Shown here: positions 1 to 11,775 of the stretch, in pieces | How positions within the stretch are numbered: the stretch's first letter is position 1 | Layout: every line of letters starts with the position of its first letter | Assembly (NCBI GenBank): GCA_002917075.1 | Contig: NTMA01000061.1 | Location: 124,001-188,000 of the forward strand | Length of the DNA stretch: 64,000 nt | Origin: Hawksworthiomyces lignivorus | Lineage: Eukaryota > Ascomycota > Sordariomycetes > Ophiostomatales > Ophiostomataceae | Reading direction: 5' to 3' | Translations under genes and position numbers: made by a program | The notes under the pieces: model-generated | Databases searched by the model: none | What the model was told of the DNA's origin: nothing | The model's input: the letters and a program-made list of their open reading frames with translations, nothing else

Positions 1-32
1 GGTGTTAAACAGGGCGATCGGTAAAAATCAAG

Positions 33-1868
33 ATGGAGCCACGTTTTGAGAGGCACTCGACGCGTCGCTCGAACTCATTTTCGCGGCAGCCTTCTTCGAC
101 AACGAATTCGACCGGTAGCCGAACTGCTCACAGACATACCAGCAATAGCGGCGACGACGACCCCACGGCATATGATTTACCAGAATTATACACGAACTTG
201 TCGGAGGTGGCCGTGCCAGAACCAGTCGAGAATATCTTGGAGGAGTCTGTGTACCAACATAGAGATATTGAATCGGTAAGAGGTGCAAGCCTACGAAGCC
301 GCCATTCACATGAGTCAGATCTCGGTCGGAGAGCAAGCTTTGGAAGCAGGCGAGCTGAAACGGAAGCACGGCACACCACAAGCCACGATTCACCGAGCGC
401 ACACCATGCCAGAAAGGATTCGAGAGACCCGGGCGTCCAGTACGACGTGCCGGCTGCTTTCAGTGATCTGAACGAGATCGGTAGTCCACCTCCCGTCGAG
501 AACCCAGATGAACTACCCATCGCCCGCCACCATAGTCTCGAAGAACGTGTAGAGGGACGCAAGTCCTGGTCCGCGGCCAGACAGCAAGAAGCGGAGGTGG
601 CACAGCCAGCAGCTCGCGAAGAAGAGCCAGCGAGGCGCTGGCGAGAGAAAAATCGAGTAGTAATCTCCCGGTTTCTTACAGAAATCTATACAGTTTCTTA
701 TCTCATATTTTTCTCTCTCCTCGGGACCCTAGCGCGCCTGGGCCTCAACTCACTGACGTCCTACACTGGCGCTCCTGTGCCCTTTGGTGTCCTCTGGTCC
801 AATTTTGCGGGAACGACCGTCTTGGGTTTTCTTGCTGAATTGTCTCCCCTCATACACAAACAAGTCGCAATCGACGAAAAAGACTCGGATTCTGACGGAG
901 GCGTTACCAGTGGCAGCGGTAGCAGCAGCAGCAGCGGCGGTGGCAGCAGCGGCGTTGTGCAGGCCCAGACGGAGAGCGACGAGGATGGCGCTGGGAATGG
1001 CGGCGGCAACAGCACACCACCAGCAGTGCCCGCGTGGAAGCGGCGGCCTATCCCCCTCTACATCGGCTTGGCCACGGGATTTTGCGGATCATTTACGTCC
1101 TTCTCCACGTTTATTATGGACATTTTTGACGCGCTGTCGAACTCGCTCCCCGCGCCGGACTACCACAGCGCCGACGACTCGGCGTCCATCGCTCCACGCG
1201 GTGCCGGTCGCGATGTCATGGCGCTGCTGGCTGTTATCGCCTTGACGATTTGCATGTGCCTGTCCGCGCTCAAGTGTGGCGCCCACATTGCCATCGTCGT
1301 CAGCCCGTATTGCCGGTGGCTGTCGGCCCGCATCCTCCGCGTCTTGGACAACAGCGCGGTCGTGCTGGCCGTGGGCGGCTGGCTGGCCGCCGTGCTCCTG
1401 GCTATCTTTCCCCCGGATCGGACGGCGAGTGCCAACGACGGCCAGCCAGAGACCTGGCGGGGCGACGTGCTTTTTGCGCTCGTGTTCTCGCCTCTCGGCT
1501 GCCTCCTGCGGTTCTACGTCAGCCTGAAGCTCAACGCTGTCTTTGCCACATTTCCTCTCGGCACGTTCGTGGTCAACATCCTCGGCACGGCCATCCTGGG
1601 CATGGCGTGGGACCTCCAGCACGCGCCCCCGTCCATCACCAACGCGTCTGTTGTCGGCTGTCAAGTCCTTCAGGGTGTCATGGATGGCTTCTGCGGCTGT
1701 CTAACGACTGTGAGCACGTGGATGACAGAGCTCTCTGGCCTTCAAAGAAAGCATGCGTACTTTTATGGATGCGCCAGTGTTGCAACTGGCCTGTCGGTGC
1801 TTGTCCTCATTATGGGAACGCTAAAGTGGACAGTCGGATGGCACGAGCCAGCGTGCGCTGTAAACTAA
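33..1868 (+). CDS. FEX1: Fluoride export protein, two-domain CrcB/FEX type
   Basis: This single-exon gene encodes 611 aa. Residues 1 to about 215 are polar, low in complexity and probably cytosolic. Two CrcB-like repeats follow. The first has GTLARLG near residue 231 and GFCGSFTSFSTF near 349. The second starts with SPLGCLLRF near 486 and has GFCGCLTTVSTW near 552. The G-x-x-G-x-x-T/S-x-x-S-T-F/W pore motif is therefore present twice, as known for eukaryotic FEX proteins, which are fused inverted repeats exporting fluoride across the plasma membrane. A Ser/Gly-rich loop (about residues 288-330) lies between conserved helices of repeat one. The start is the first ATG, in a good context. The gene lies so close to the window edge that an upstream exon cannot be excluded. 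Confidence 0.9.
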   Translation: MEPRFERHSTRRSNSFSRQPSSTTNSTGSRTAHRHTSNSGDDDPTAYDLPELYTNLSEVAVPEPVENILEESVYQHRDIESVRGASLRSRHSHESDLGRRASFGSRRAETEARHTTSHDSPSAHHARKDSRDPGVQYDVPAAFSDLNEIGSPPPVENPDELPIARHHSLEERVEGRKSWSAARQQEAEVAQPAAREEEPARRWREKNRVVISRFLTEIYTVSYLIFFSLLGTLARLGLNSLTSYTGAPVPFGVLWSNFAGTTVLGFLAELSPLIHKQVAIDEKDSDSDGGVTSGSGSSSSSGGGSSGVVQAQTESDEDGAGNGGGNSTPPAVPAWKRRPIPLYIGLATGFCGSFTSFSTFIMDIFDALSNSLPAPDYHSADDSASIAPRGAGRDVMALLAVIALTICMCLSALKCGAHIAIVVSPYCRWLSARILRVLDNSAVVLAVGGWLAAVLLAIFPPDRTASANDGQPETWRGDVLFALVFSPLGCLLRFYVSLKLNAVFATFPLGTFVVNILGTAILGMAWDLQHAPPSITNASVVGCQVLQGVMDGFCGCLTTVSTWMTELSGLQRKHAYFYGCASVATGLSVLVLIMGTLKWTVGWHEPACAVN

Positions 1869-2471
1869 TTACGTTTCCAGGAAGAAGAAGAATCATAGAC
1901 AAATTTAGAGCATTCAAGGCAGAAGGCGCTGTCCTGATCGCCTTGTTTAGTGGGTAGTGGGCGTGTGCGACCATTTTAGCGTCCTCTGCATTGAAGGGTT
2001 TGTTTCTTAGAAGTACTTTAGTACCTTATATGGGTAATACAATGTTAGATTTATGCGTTAGAAGTTCACTTGTTTAGCTAATTAAATAGATTACATTCTT
2101 GCAGACATGCACTCCTTGGAACTTGGCATGAGAATATTACTAGTTGTAAATCGTTGTCTAGCTGCCGCTAGGGCTTCAGTTTAAGGATTAGGTGTGCAAT
2201 CAGCGAATTGAGAGATACTTAATTTTATCTCCTGGGGTAGCTAAAAGTGCTATAATTTCACTGTAAATGTTCATGTACGATAGTGCGTTCTATTTTGAAT
2301 TTATTTGATTTGACACTTGCTCATATCTTTCCGACTCCTGGAATCCCCTTGCCATCAACCTCTTGAGAGGTTAACCATTCCGCGGGGGCATGTCGTCGAT
2401 ATTGGCCGTTGGGTAGTACTCGTAGTACACCTCACAACTTTTATTTTTATTTTTTATTTTTTATTTTTTTT
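1869..2471. other. Intergenic spacer with A/T tract
   Basis: This is the convergent spacer between the fluoride exporter and the GT90 gene. It is AT-rich and has no credible reading frame. A T-rich tract with scattered A (2441-2474) lies directly beside the stop codon of the GT90 gene and may contribute to 3' end formation. Confidence 0.6.
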
Positions 2472-5127
2472 TTAGCTAAGTTTCGTAATTATCCCTGCTA
2501 CTGTTGAATTTGCTGGCCTTTCTGGATCTTGCAGCCTGGCCAATTCCAGCAATAGTCGATACAGATAGACAGCCATGTCGGCCTCTCGAAAGGCTTTGGA
2601 GAACCAATCTCGGCCTTGCTCTGCAACTTCTCTGGCCGCTCTCTGTCCAGCGCCGTTTGGGCTTGATGTCAAATAAGATACCAGCTCCGGAAGTTCTTCT
2701 AGACTCTGGCTAACGGGAATATAGTGTACCCATGGCATAAGTCGCTCGTCGTGCCACTCGCGCAAGAGTGTCTGCTTTAGCGGAACCGACCTTGAAGCCA
2801 AAAGCTTGTAATAGCGGCCACTGATGCCGTTGCCGTCAAGATCAAATACGAGCCGCGACCGGAGTCCTTGGTCTTTATTTGCCCACGATTTGACGTTGAA
2901 ATATGCTCGCTGGTCTCTGCAGCATCTTTGCTCGCACTGGAATATTCTGGAGAAGGCAACATCGAATAGCCTGCCATTAAGAAATGATGACTTTACACAA
3001 CTGACTCTGCCAATACTAGCTTTTTCTTGCAGGTAACTGTACTCTTGCTTTTCTAAATTTTGCGCTAGGGTGACAAATCGCTGTCGATGGTAATGTTTCC
3101 ATTGGTTGTCCACGGCAAACCCTCCTGTTGTAGAGCCTCTCCAGTAAAGATTGTTATGTTTCTTGTCCCATGCCACATCGTGCGCGCTGTTGTACAGAAA
3201 TTCTGGCTCAATATAAGCTGGGCTCGGAATCAATATATCGCCCATTGTAGATAATGAGCTGGTTGACAGTATAGGTACTAAACCTTCAATTAAGTGAAAC
3301 GACGTAGGGCTCGTAGTAAGACCGTGCATACCGCGGTACTCGAGATGGCGACATAAGTCTAGGGCAGACCGAGAGTCGGTGATAAAAGGGAGTCCAAAAG
3401 TGTTCATTGCGTGTTTAGTCTGAGAATCCTGGCCGCTATCGTGGTAGGGGCAGTATTTGGTTACGTGATCCCATACAGACTGCCTTGACTGGGCTGTCAC
3501 GTTGATATGCAGGTTTCGATGGGTTTCGCCTGCCAACCTCGGAGGAACCAAAACCCTTGGCTCATCAATATGATTGACTAAAAACTTGACATCGGGAATA
3601 ATGTTTTTCAGGCCTCCCAATACTGTATTGAACAAGAGTTGGAGGTGCCTGTCGAACGTGCGATGAGGATGAGTACAGCGTAGCTTCGCTTCGTGGCCAG
3701 AGAAGGTGCAGTGCCAAAGCTCGCTGTTCGGCGTATTTTGCATACGGCTCATGACATCTAGAATTTCCTTACCACTAAGCGACCAAAATGGTAACATGCT
3801 CTTGTGGATCATGTCAAATTCATCGATAATGGGAGATTGCTGAGATCTGGCAAACTCATACCACGCCTCAAATCCCGGTGGAGGTTCCATAGCATAACGG
3901 CGATGGTATTCACTGTACGCGGCCGTGTAGTTTTGGGATTGCCTCTCAAGCATCTGTTCAAAATTCGCCTTGGCATGACGCATCAGTGCATTCACGGGGT
4001 GTTCTTGGCTGCGGATTGCGGATGGTGGGTTCATAATAGCCGCTATGTTGAGGAGATGTGGGATAAGAGAGACAAGAGAAAACGCCCAAAGTACCGATCT
4101 GAGTTTCGTTTCTTTTGGAACCAAGTGAATAATTTGCGAAATAGAAAGAACGGATGCTGCAACATAGGAGAACGCTTGTACGTCTGACGTTTGTGTACAT
4201 GGGTCACGGGTAGAGACGAGGACAAAAGCTTCCATGACCGTGGCAATACGCCAAGAATGCCGAGCCTAAAACAAACAAAAAAAAGACGTAAGCTTTCCAT
4301 ATATTCTTTTTTGATGAGTATCCTATCACATACTATTTGTATAAGACAAAGCCAAGCGACAGATTTTGCTATACCCAGAATCAGCGCAGACACAGGATCA
4401 CATCGTGGAAATTCGAATGCAATTGTCTCTATTCCAATCGCAATAACCAACAAGATCATTATGCGGAGAGAAAGAGGACCAATTGCGCTTTCAATTTTGA
4501 GAGATGGTATGAAACGAGAAAGTCGAGAGCTGCTTTCATGTCTTGGCGTGAGAACCGTGTAGGTAAGAAACAGAGCCGTGACTGGTATGATTGAATGGAT
4601 GTGCCCCAGAATGCTCCAGTCCACGAGAGCGCCAGTAGCAACTAAAGCAACTGAAGCTGTGCCCCATACTGTGTTGGCCAGGGAAGAAAGAGAAGTGGTA
4701 GGCTGAGTCGAAGAAGGGAGCTCAACTCTAAGGTGTCTCTCCACGATCAAAAGCAAAGGGGTTAATACTGGCTATGCACACTATTAGTTGTGTAATTCAT
4801 TTTCCCACTGTATTGTGAGCTCCTTACAGCAAACCGAACTATGCCAAACTCTGCTCTGAAGATATATAGCACACAAAGGCTCAGAGCGACCATCCACAAC
4901 GCCGCAGTCTTAGGTTGGGATTCATGAGAGGTGGCTCTCGACAGCCTCCAGCTGTCCGGATGCTTAAAAGCTCTGGACGCAGCCAGCAAAATTGCCCAAC
5001 TAATGATCTCAGACCACAGTTCAGCATGTCTACTGGACATCCGCTGCGATATTACGTAGCAAAGTAGAGCTGCGGCAGCCAACCTAGTTGTTCCTAGGCC
5101 ATCCTCGTAAAATAGGGTTTGCGACAT
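2472..5127 (-). CDS. CAP10-like glycosyltransferase (GT90 family), multispan membrane protein
   Basis: There are three exons on the minus strand (5127-4828, 4771-4334, 4265-2472), giving 843 aa. The introns are 56 and 68 nt, with donors GTAAGG and GTATGT and TAG acceptors. The N-terminal third is a series of hydrophobic segments. The C-terminal half matches the CAP10/Glyco_transf_90 domain: NNLYWRGSTTGG near residue 616 and FDLDGNGISGRYYKLLASRS near 718, where the nucleotide-sugar site usually lies. The family includes Cryptococcus CAP10 and xylosyltransferases acting in the Golgi. Fungal homologues commonly have this membrane plus GT90 layout. The next minus-strand gene upstream is a CMT1-like GT69 enzyme, suggesting a shared glycan role. 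Donor and acceptor sugars are not known. Confidence 0.88.
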
Positions 5128-5483
5128 GTGCTAATCTGACGTTTTTGTCGTCGTATCCGTCGTAGTCGTAGTCGTCGTTGCCGCCACCGTTGTTGTCCAC
5201 TAAGTATGATTCGAAGTTGTCGAAAAGTAGAAAGGATGTAAGGAATTGCAAAGCAATGTTGGTACGTCACTTTCATCAACGTACTAGATTATACTAAAGC
5301 ACATGCGGCACTGAAATAATGACTTGATGAAGAGTAGCGAGGGATTGAGGTAGCTGGCCAGAATAAATCTAACATAGGGGCTGCGGCACAGAAGGTTAAT
5401 ATTTTGGATATTTTGATATCTGTGCCGTTCCCGCTGCGCCTCTTTCCCTCCCAACAGTCTCCTCATCCCATCTATTTTTTTAT

Positions 5484-5550
5484 ATAATAGTTGAAATATC
5501 CCTAACCCCTGCTCTGTTAACAAAAGAACATAAAATCAATGCCTTAGGCA
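5484..5550 (+). repeat. Dispersed repeat copy A, about 67 nt
   Basis: This segment begins ATAATAGTTGAAA and ends near CCTTAGGCA. It aligns along its length with 6352-6420. Most differences are C/T or A/G transitions, plus single-base gaps. It looks like the edge of an old repeat family altered by transition mutation. Confidence 0.6.
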
Positions 5551-6351
5551 AAAATATCACATAAATCCCCCCTTTCAGACGAAATACCGTCATCCAATTG
5601 ACCTTTATACGAGTGCCCTTGCCAAACGCCAACCACCCTCCCCCCCTCCCCATTTTAAATGTACTACCATTTTTTTTTCATTGGTTTATTATGTTTAGTC
5701 AATTGTCTAAGAGCGTGGTGTAAGACGTTTTAGTTGTTGGCAACAGACGACGGCGCCAGAGAAGTATTTTGACCGCCCAAAGACGGGTTGTAACGAACTC
5801 GGAACCCCTGCGACAACCCTTTGCCCAACAGGATTCGGCAAAATATTGACTATACTGCAAGAGATTGCTAAAGAAATCCAATTTAATGACTACAGAAGAT
5901 TGTGAGAGATTGCAAGAAAAATTTAGGACGTTGATCGGACACGATAGCTAACACGAACTCAATTTAATCACTACATAACTACAGAAGGTTACGGAAGGCT
6001 GTTGGAGACAGAGAGATGTATCAAACCGCGGAAAAGAATATGCCTTATGTCTTCATAAGACAGCTACTCTCTGACGCTTTCCCGTCTACACGACTCGGCA
6101 AAGCATCGTACAAGGTCTATAACAGCTGCTAAACGCGTAGCCAGAGCAAAGAGTCGTCCCTCTACTGACAGCCCATACGATATCAGTATTGTCCGCAGTG
6201 CCTTTGTGAATGCCATCTGTGTCATTGCTATAATCAATCAAAGTACGCTATTCTATTACTAAACGCCGCTTACGATCATTTGTAATAATTTGCGTATTCA
6301 GAAGACAGGTTTTAATTTATGCTCGCGTAGCGGCAGGCTTTGCACTCGTAA

Positions 6352-6420
6352 ATAATAGTTGAAACATTCCTAATCCCTGTGCTGTTAACAAAAGAACGCA
6401 AAATTCAATGTCTTAGGTCA
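6352..6420 (+). repeat. Dispersed repeat copy B, about 69 nt
   Basis: This is the partner of 5484-5550 and shares the core GTTAACAAAAGAAC. A third, shorter match beginning TAGTTGAAATATC lies at 6598-6628. No terminal inverted repeats or coding region were found around the copies. Confidence 0.6.
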
Positions 6421-6930
6421 AGAGCACAAATTACGACATACCGATTTCTGATTAGCTTTCTCAGTAAGGTGCTGTTACATGTGTCAAGGGGATTAATCCT
6501 TTTTGTACTGGTACAGTGGCTTAGTGGCATCACTCAACATTCTCATCCTTGCCCAAAAAACCTGCTTTAGATGTATGTACTATCAATTTTTCATCTATAT
6601 ACTAGTTGAAATATCTGTTAAGAAAACACTCGTATCAAGCCTTCTGGTCGACTACTACTCTGGAACGCTTACCCCTCACGATTAACACACTGATCGGCAA
6701 CGAATATCACAATCTTACACCATTTATAACTTCAAACTATGAATTACCTTGAATGAAGATTTCTATGCTCTGTGTATAAAAGATCCTCAGTCAAATAGAC
6801 AATCAGTTGGAGAGGGGTTCGTAAGCTGAAGTCTTTCGATCCCAGGATACTAAGCTCGTTACGCGTCAACAACAGGCTATTCCTTTACATTCTTCAGTTT
6901 ATATATTTTTGGATAGTATTGTCCGAAGAG

Positions 6931-7134
6931 ATGGTAGAGAATAGTGAATCTTCACAGGCAGCTACGCAACGATCAACGTTACGGACAATCAACAACCTGA
7001 TTCCAGAAAAGAAAAAATTTCGTCGTAAACCTCTTGGCGACTTAACTAACGTCATGGAGAAAAAAACAGAAACTTTCGAGAATGTTAGGAAGTACGGTGA
7101 ATTAGGTAGATTTCTAACAGAGGCTATCTGTTAG
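6931..7134 (+). CDS. Possible small basic protein, unrecognised
   Basis: An ATG frame of 67 codons encodes a lysine-rich peptide containing KPLGDLTNV. That short string is seen near the start of some cell-cycle proteins but is too short to assign. A TATAAAAG element near 6775 lies about 155 nt upstream. There is no intron, domain or family match that I can see, and the frame lies in repeat-bearing AT-rich DNA. It may be chance. Confidence 0.2.
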   Translation: MVENSESSQAATQRSTLRTINNLIPEKKKFRRKPLGDLTNVMEKKTETFENVRKYGELGRFLTEAIC

Positions 7135-7725
7135 GGGCGTATGCACGGCAGGTCTGATCACTACTGTGGTACTCTTAATATACACTACCTAGTGTGAGGG
7201 GATTCAAGTTCTACGCGCTTGAATAGCGATATTTTTGTCGTATAGTATTGTAGTAAACCCCCACACCGCCGTAACAGGGAGCCATGGCTATCAGCCATAC
7301 AATGCTTTAATTCGAACATGTATTTCACACTCTCAGTTGAGGCGATGTTGGTGTCCTTCCTATTATCCGAGCAAGAAACTGTTACTAACCGTTTTAGCGT
7401 GCCTCGAAATATGGGATTACGAGTACAACCGCTATAGGTTGGGACCAATAATAAGCGACAATTTTTAGACTTTGTGCTTCGAAAGAAGAAAAATGGCGTG
7501 TCTGCGCGAGAGGGACAATCTGCTGCTCATGCCAAGGGCAAACAAAAACCACCTGCACAATCCGGGAGGGACCACCCTCTATCTTGGTAAAGAACCTCCC
7601 CAGGTGTCGGATTTATGTCCCTAGTGATATTTCTATCTCTGCGTTTTTAATTCCACAATACTAACTGCGAGCTAGTTATGGTTTCACAGATTTTTTTTTT
7701 CGATGCATAAGTTCTTAGATCCGCC

Positions 7726-9183
7726 TCATCGATGAGCCCAGCCATTAGCAACCAGCACTTGCATTTCATTGATAAGACAGAATCGACCATGTTCTCTATT
7801 CGCAACGAATTTCTTTTGCCATCTGGATAACCTTCGCTCGACCATATGCCTTTCGATCCATATTGTCGTAAACCAGCGTAATAACCGGTTCTTCCACAAT
7901 CCGCTCACGATAGAGCGCGTCGATGGCCACAGGCGACTTGTTGGATTCACTGTTTGGAAAGAAAGCATATCGTACCCAACACGGACTTCAGGGTTTATCC
8001 AGACACCTTTACTTTTGGACAGCAGGTTGTCTGCGTGGATCAAGCAGCATTCTGACCCCTCCAGGTGCAGGCTCGCAAGGTCGTCAGATATGCCACGAAA
8101 GTGCAATGACTGCTCGCCGTAGAAAGGGGAAGCATCCATAACGGCTAGTTCATGTTATCCTGTCAGCAATGTGGAAGGGAATTATCGATATCCCTGCAAA
8201 TCACCGTGTCTATGCTCACCGATGCCATTCCAGCAACTCGATACGGGGACAGGTCGGCCATACTTCAGAGCCTGTCGAGATCGTCGAGACCTAAAGTAGG
8301 GCCAGGTTTGCATGAGGTATTTATGGCCTTCTGCATCACGAAGCGCGAAAGTGTCGTAAAATCTAGGTGGTTTTGAAAAGTCCATTGAGCATGCCGCCGC
8401 GTATTCGCCTCCTCGCGTCGAAAGCAACTTGTGAATGTCTTCCGTCTGATTAAAGACACGTCAGTGGAAACACCTGTAAAGTCGTAATCATGAGAAGCTA
8501 CTAACCGTAAATACTACATCACCTAAAAATAAGATCTTGTCGTACGTAACGTTGTGATTCTGTTTTTCGAGCAGCGGCTGCAGCACTGTATTGCGCAACC
8601 CGGCTAGGTATGGGATCCGACGCAGCTCGGTCTTATTCTGCGGCGTTCTGACCCATCCTTGGTCCGTGGGAGGCTTTGATATTTCATCGAGATGTGTCGT
8701 ATGATCAAGAATGATTCGCCTCGGAATGTCTCTCTCGGCAAGTAGCCGATCCAAGAGCTGTAGCGCGTCTTTGGAACCGTCCCAGCTGCCACTTTCTTGG
8801 ATACTGACGAAAACGTTATCGCGGCCGAAGGTGTCGACGAGCTGCACCACGGCCTGTATCCACGATTCTCGTAGTATCTTCTCATTGTTCCAGTGAATGC
8901 TTGCTATGAATATTTTTTCATTTTGTAGCAACTTGGGCTTTACACCGAGTTGCTGCGCTATTGTGTATCTGATGTATAGAGCTTCGATCGCAGTCCATGC
9001 AAAGACAGCCAAGAAGAGACAGAGTCGCAATCCCTGTGTCCTCCTGTAGAGGTTGAGACCGATCCTCATTGCCAGACTCGCATGGTGTAAGTCCACAAAC
9101 TTTTCTGTTCTGTGTAGGGCTTTCTGTACATAAAGTTTACCTGCGCTGAAAGGCTCTGTTACGGTACCTATGAACCGTCCCAA
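7726..9183 (-). CDS. Alpha-1,3-mannosyltransferase, CMT1/CAP59-like (GT69)
   Basis: There are three exons (9183-8506, 8445-8220, 8144-7726), giving 440 aa. The introns are 60 and 75 nt. A signal anchor lies at about residues 54-75, preceded by basic residues, giving a type II Golgi topology. The luminal part carries IFIASIHWNNEKILR, KILFLGDVVFT (the DxD-like region of the family) and SSCWNGIAVMDASPF across the second junction, all typical of CAP59/CMT1 proteins. In Cryptococcus this family transfers mannose to make alpha-1,3-mannosyl links in capsule precursors. Ascomycete members are common but little studied. The gene shares strand with the GT90 gene 2.6 kb downstream. The start is the first ATG before the anchor. 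Confidence 0.9.
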
Positions 9184-10376
9184 AAATATTTTGTGAAAAT
9201 CTACATACGTGCATAGCTATGCGTGCATATTTGTGTACGGCGATTCTTTCTATTGGAATCAACCGCCCCTAGCCACCTCTACAACGGGAACCTTAGATAT
9301 CGAATGGAATGAGTACCAAATTATCCGATTAACCAGCCGACTGAAGGATCTATGGAATCCTTCCAAAAAAAAAAATTATTAATTACTCGATGTTAGGCAT
9401 TCAAAGATCAAAGCCACAGCGATTGCGCGTTTGCGTTGATGTACACTATCTTCGTGATGTCTCGAAACTCTGGCTAGCGGCGGCGCAGCCAGTAGCCCCT
9501 GAATGAATGCAACTTGACTGACTCGCGGCTTCAAGTAATTCTGTGGTAATATGGGGGAGAAGCATGTTTCAAAAATAAGCTTACCGGTAATCTGCACAAA
9601 ACGACCCGAGTCGGTTGAAATGGATAAAGAACAGGTCTACGGAGTACAGGGGTAATTAATGTTGAATCTTTACATTGGCTTTAGTGCAATTTCTGTGCCG
9701 AGCGAAGTACCCCGTCTTTTTTTTTTTTTTGCAATGTATTGTTGTGGTTTTCTGTGCTTCTCTTAGTGTTTCTGTTGCTACAGGGCACAAGCCTGACTTG
9801 AGAAGCCCTGCACTTGAAAGAGGTCAATAACATCTATTACCCTGGTCTCTGAACTTATCTCCAATAATTTTATCTAGCAGCCGCGTGCAATAGTCCGCAC
9901 CGACTCTGACACGTAGTCGCCTTGAATTTGCTCCCTATTTTCTTTATTTACATGCACCTAAGCCGCGCAGAAGCGCTTTACTAAGTTCACATTGAAAGCG
10001 CACCTACGAGACCATTTAATACTAGAGCGTGGCACGAGAAGGATGAGTGCATGAGAACCGGAAGATAATCTCAATATTCCTAACAACGTTGGACGTCCTA
10101 TGTACCTTTGTAGATTGCATCACTTTCGCATGGCTAATTCTAATGTCGTACGTTAAACAAATCAACGGTAACAAAGAAAATAGCTAGCAGCTACGAACAA
10201 TAACTCTCAACTTGGTAGACAAAAACGAAATCCATTCTTCTATGATGGGTGGAAGGCCCTTCAAAGCAGGAACGCAGTCCAGTAATTCTCTAAAGTAAAG
10301 ACTTCATCAATAGCGAGATACGTTACAAGATCAGAAACCCTGGCGAACTCCACTTGCTTTTGTGGCTCATGCCTGC
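9184..10376. other. Intergenic spacer
   Basis: There are 1.2 kb upstream of the CMT1-like gene and downstream of the dioxygenase. It is AT-rich, with short A and T runs near 9365 and 9717. No reading frame with family resemblance, no tRNA-like fold and no repeat pair were seen. Confidence 0.5.
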
Positions 10377-11775
10377 TCAGTAAGCAGTAAGGTACTTCTC
10401 GGGGATTGGAACAGGTCCTGTAGGCGGCATGCTTGAACCGAGATTGGCTTGATGCATCGATCGAGAGCCGTATTTGATCGGGTAGTCGACGGCTGTGTGG
10501 AACAGCCCACGATTATCCCAAATCATGACATCGCCTTCCTCCACAGGGGCGAAATAAACATATTCCGGCTTAAGAATACGATTCTGTACGTTGGCTAGAA
10601 ACCTGCGGATCTCCAACATATCGGAAATGACTCGCGGCTCCTCATCAGGGCCCGAGCGGAGGTACAATTTATAAACGGCAAGGCCGTGGACCTGAAATGC
10701 CTTCTCGCCTGTGTGAGGATTCACCCATACGAGAGGATACTTATTTATCAAGTTAGGATATGTTCCTCTCGTTCATTTGCGAACCAAATGTCTCGGGTAA
10801 GAATACTGACACGTTTGATATCCTTGGGATCCCACGCAGGAAGCTCCTCCACGGGGATCTCTTTGTCTTGGCTATAGATGCCAAGACCGTTCGTATTTCC
10901 TTTACAGTTCTCAACCCTCTTGTAAGGATAGGGGCCGTAATCGGCCCAGCTGTGATCTGCCAGCTTTTTTTCGTCTTCGCTGAGGAGGTTGTAGGTCTGG
11001 AAGTTGCTGAGGAATGCCGTCTCGCCGATCCTTGACTTTTTCGTGAGGCCAGAGCCATCGTCCCAGTTTATTGTGACATTCGGCCCCTTTGGCAATGAGA
11101 CTGCTCGCAGAATGGTGAAAAACGACGGGTCGCGGCCGAACAATGCGGCATCCATGTGCCACCTCTGAAATCTAGTTTGCCCTTCGTCCAACCGTTCTGG
11201 CTCAATGTCAACGTGGTGCCAGTTGGCCGACAAGCCACTGGCGGTGAAGTTCTTAATGCCGTAGTGGTCTTCGCCCTGGTAACCTTTGGCGATTAGGCGA
11301 ATTTCTGGCGCTTCCGGAATCGCATTGTTTTCTAGTTTCTGCTCTCATCAGTGACGACAATTCCAGCTAGCTCTTAATTCTGGGAAACGTCACCCACAGC
11401 GAGAAAGCCGCCAGCTTTCTTCAAGTCTTTCATGGTGCCATGGCCATGGACTTTGTGCGCTGATGACGGATCAAACTGGTTTATAAGCTCCCATTGCTTG
11501 ATTGGTCGGAGCTCCTGTTGGCCCTTCACCACAACAACCCTATACGTCCAGATGGCCTCTTTAAGCCTCTGCACGTCCTCGTCTAAACAGCATTGTTAGA
11601 CGACCTCTAGGTGTGTCTTTGAACGTTGCCTGTACACGTTTTGGAGATTGCGCATACCGGTGAGGTTGTTCAGGTTAATACCTGTGACAATGGCACCGGC
11701 GTCAGACTTATCGTCAGCAGCTTTCTCAACTGGGATGACGCTGAAAGTCGATTGTGGAAGCACAGCCGACGCCAT
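10377..11775 (-). CDS. TauD/TfdA-family Fe(II)/2-oxoglutarate dioxygenase, XanA-like
   Basis: There are four exons (11775-11658, 11582-11394, 11331-10811, 10739-10377), giving 396 aa. The iron site is visible: RWHMDAALF gives H161 and D163, and NRGLFHTAVDY gives the distal H357. Arg374 lies in the region that binds 2-oxoglutarate. Length and motifs fit the fungal xanthine dioxygenase (XanA) branch, which converts xanthine to uric acid, but other TfdA-like substrates are possible. The third intron ends in AAG rather than the usual CAG/TAG, with a perfect CTAAC branch site 15 nt before. Without splicing there the frame stops. The second intron could also use a donor 4 nt upstream with another acceptor. 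No purine genes lie nearby. Confidence 0.82.

Larger units (their letters stand above)
5128..7725. other. Long AT-rich spacer with decayed repeats
   Basis: There are 2.6 kb between the two glycosyltransferase genes. No protein-family similarity is visible in any frame. It contains three related copies of a short repeat (5484-5550, 6352-6420, part at 6598-6628). Near 5878-5998 a local pair resembling CAATTTAAT-CACTACA is visible. One small possible reading frame (6931-7134) is listed separately. The composition is AT-rich, as expected of degenerate repeat DNA. Confidence 0.5.

Noticed and set aside
1089..1664. Minus-strand frame inside the fluoride exporter
   Set aside because: It is a mirror of the conserved CrcB coding strand and is low in complexity.
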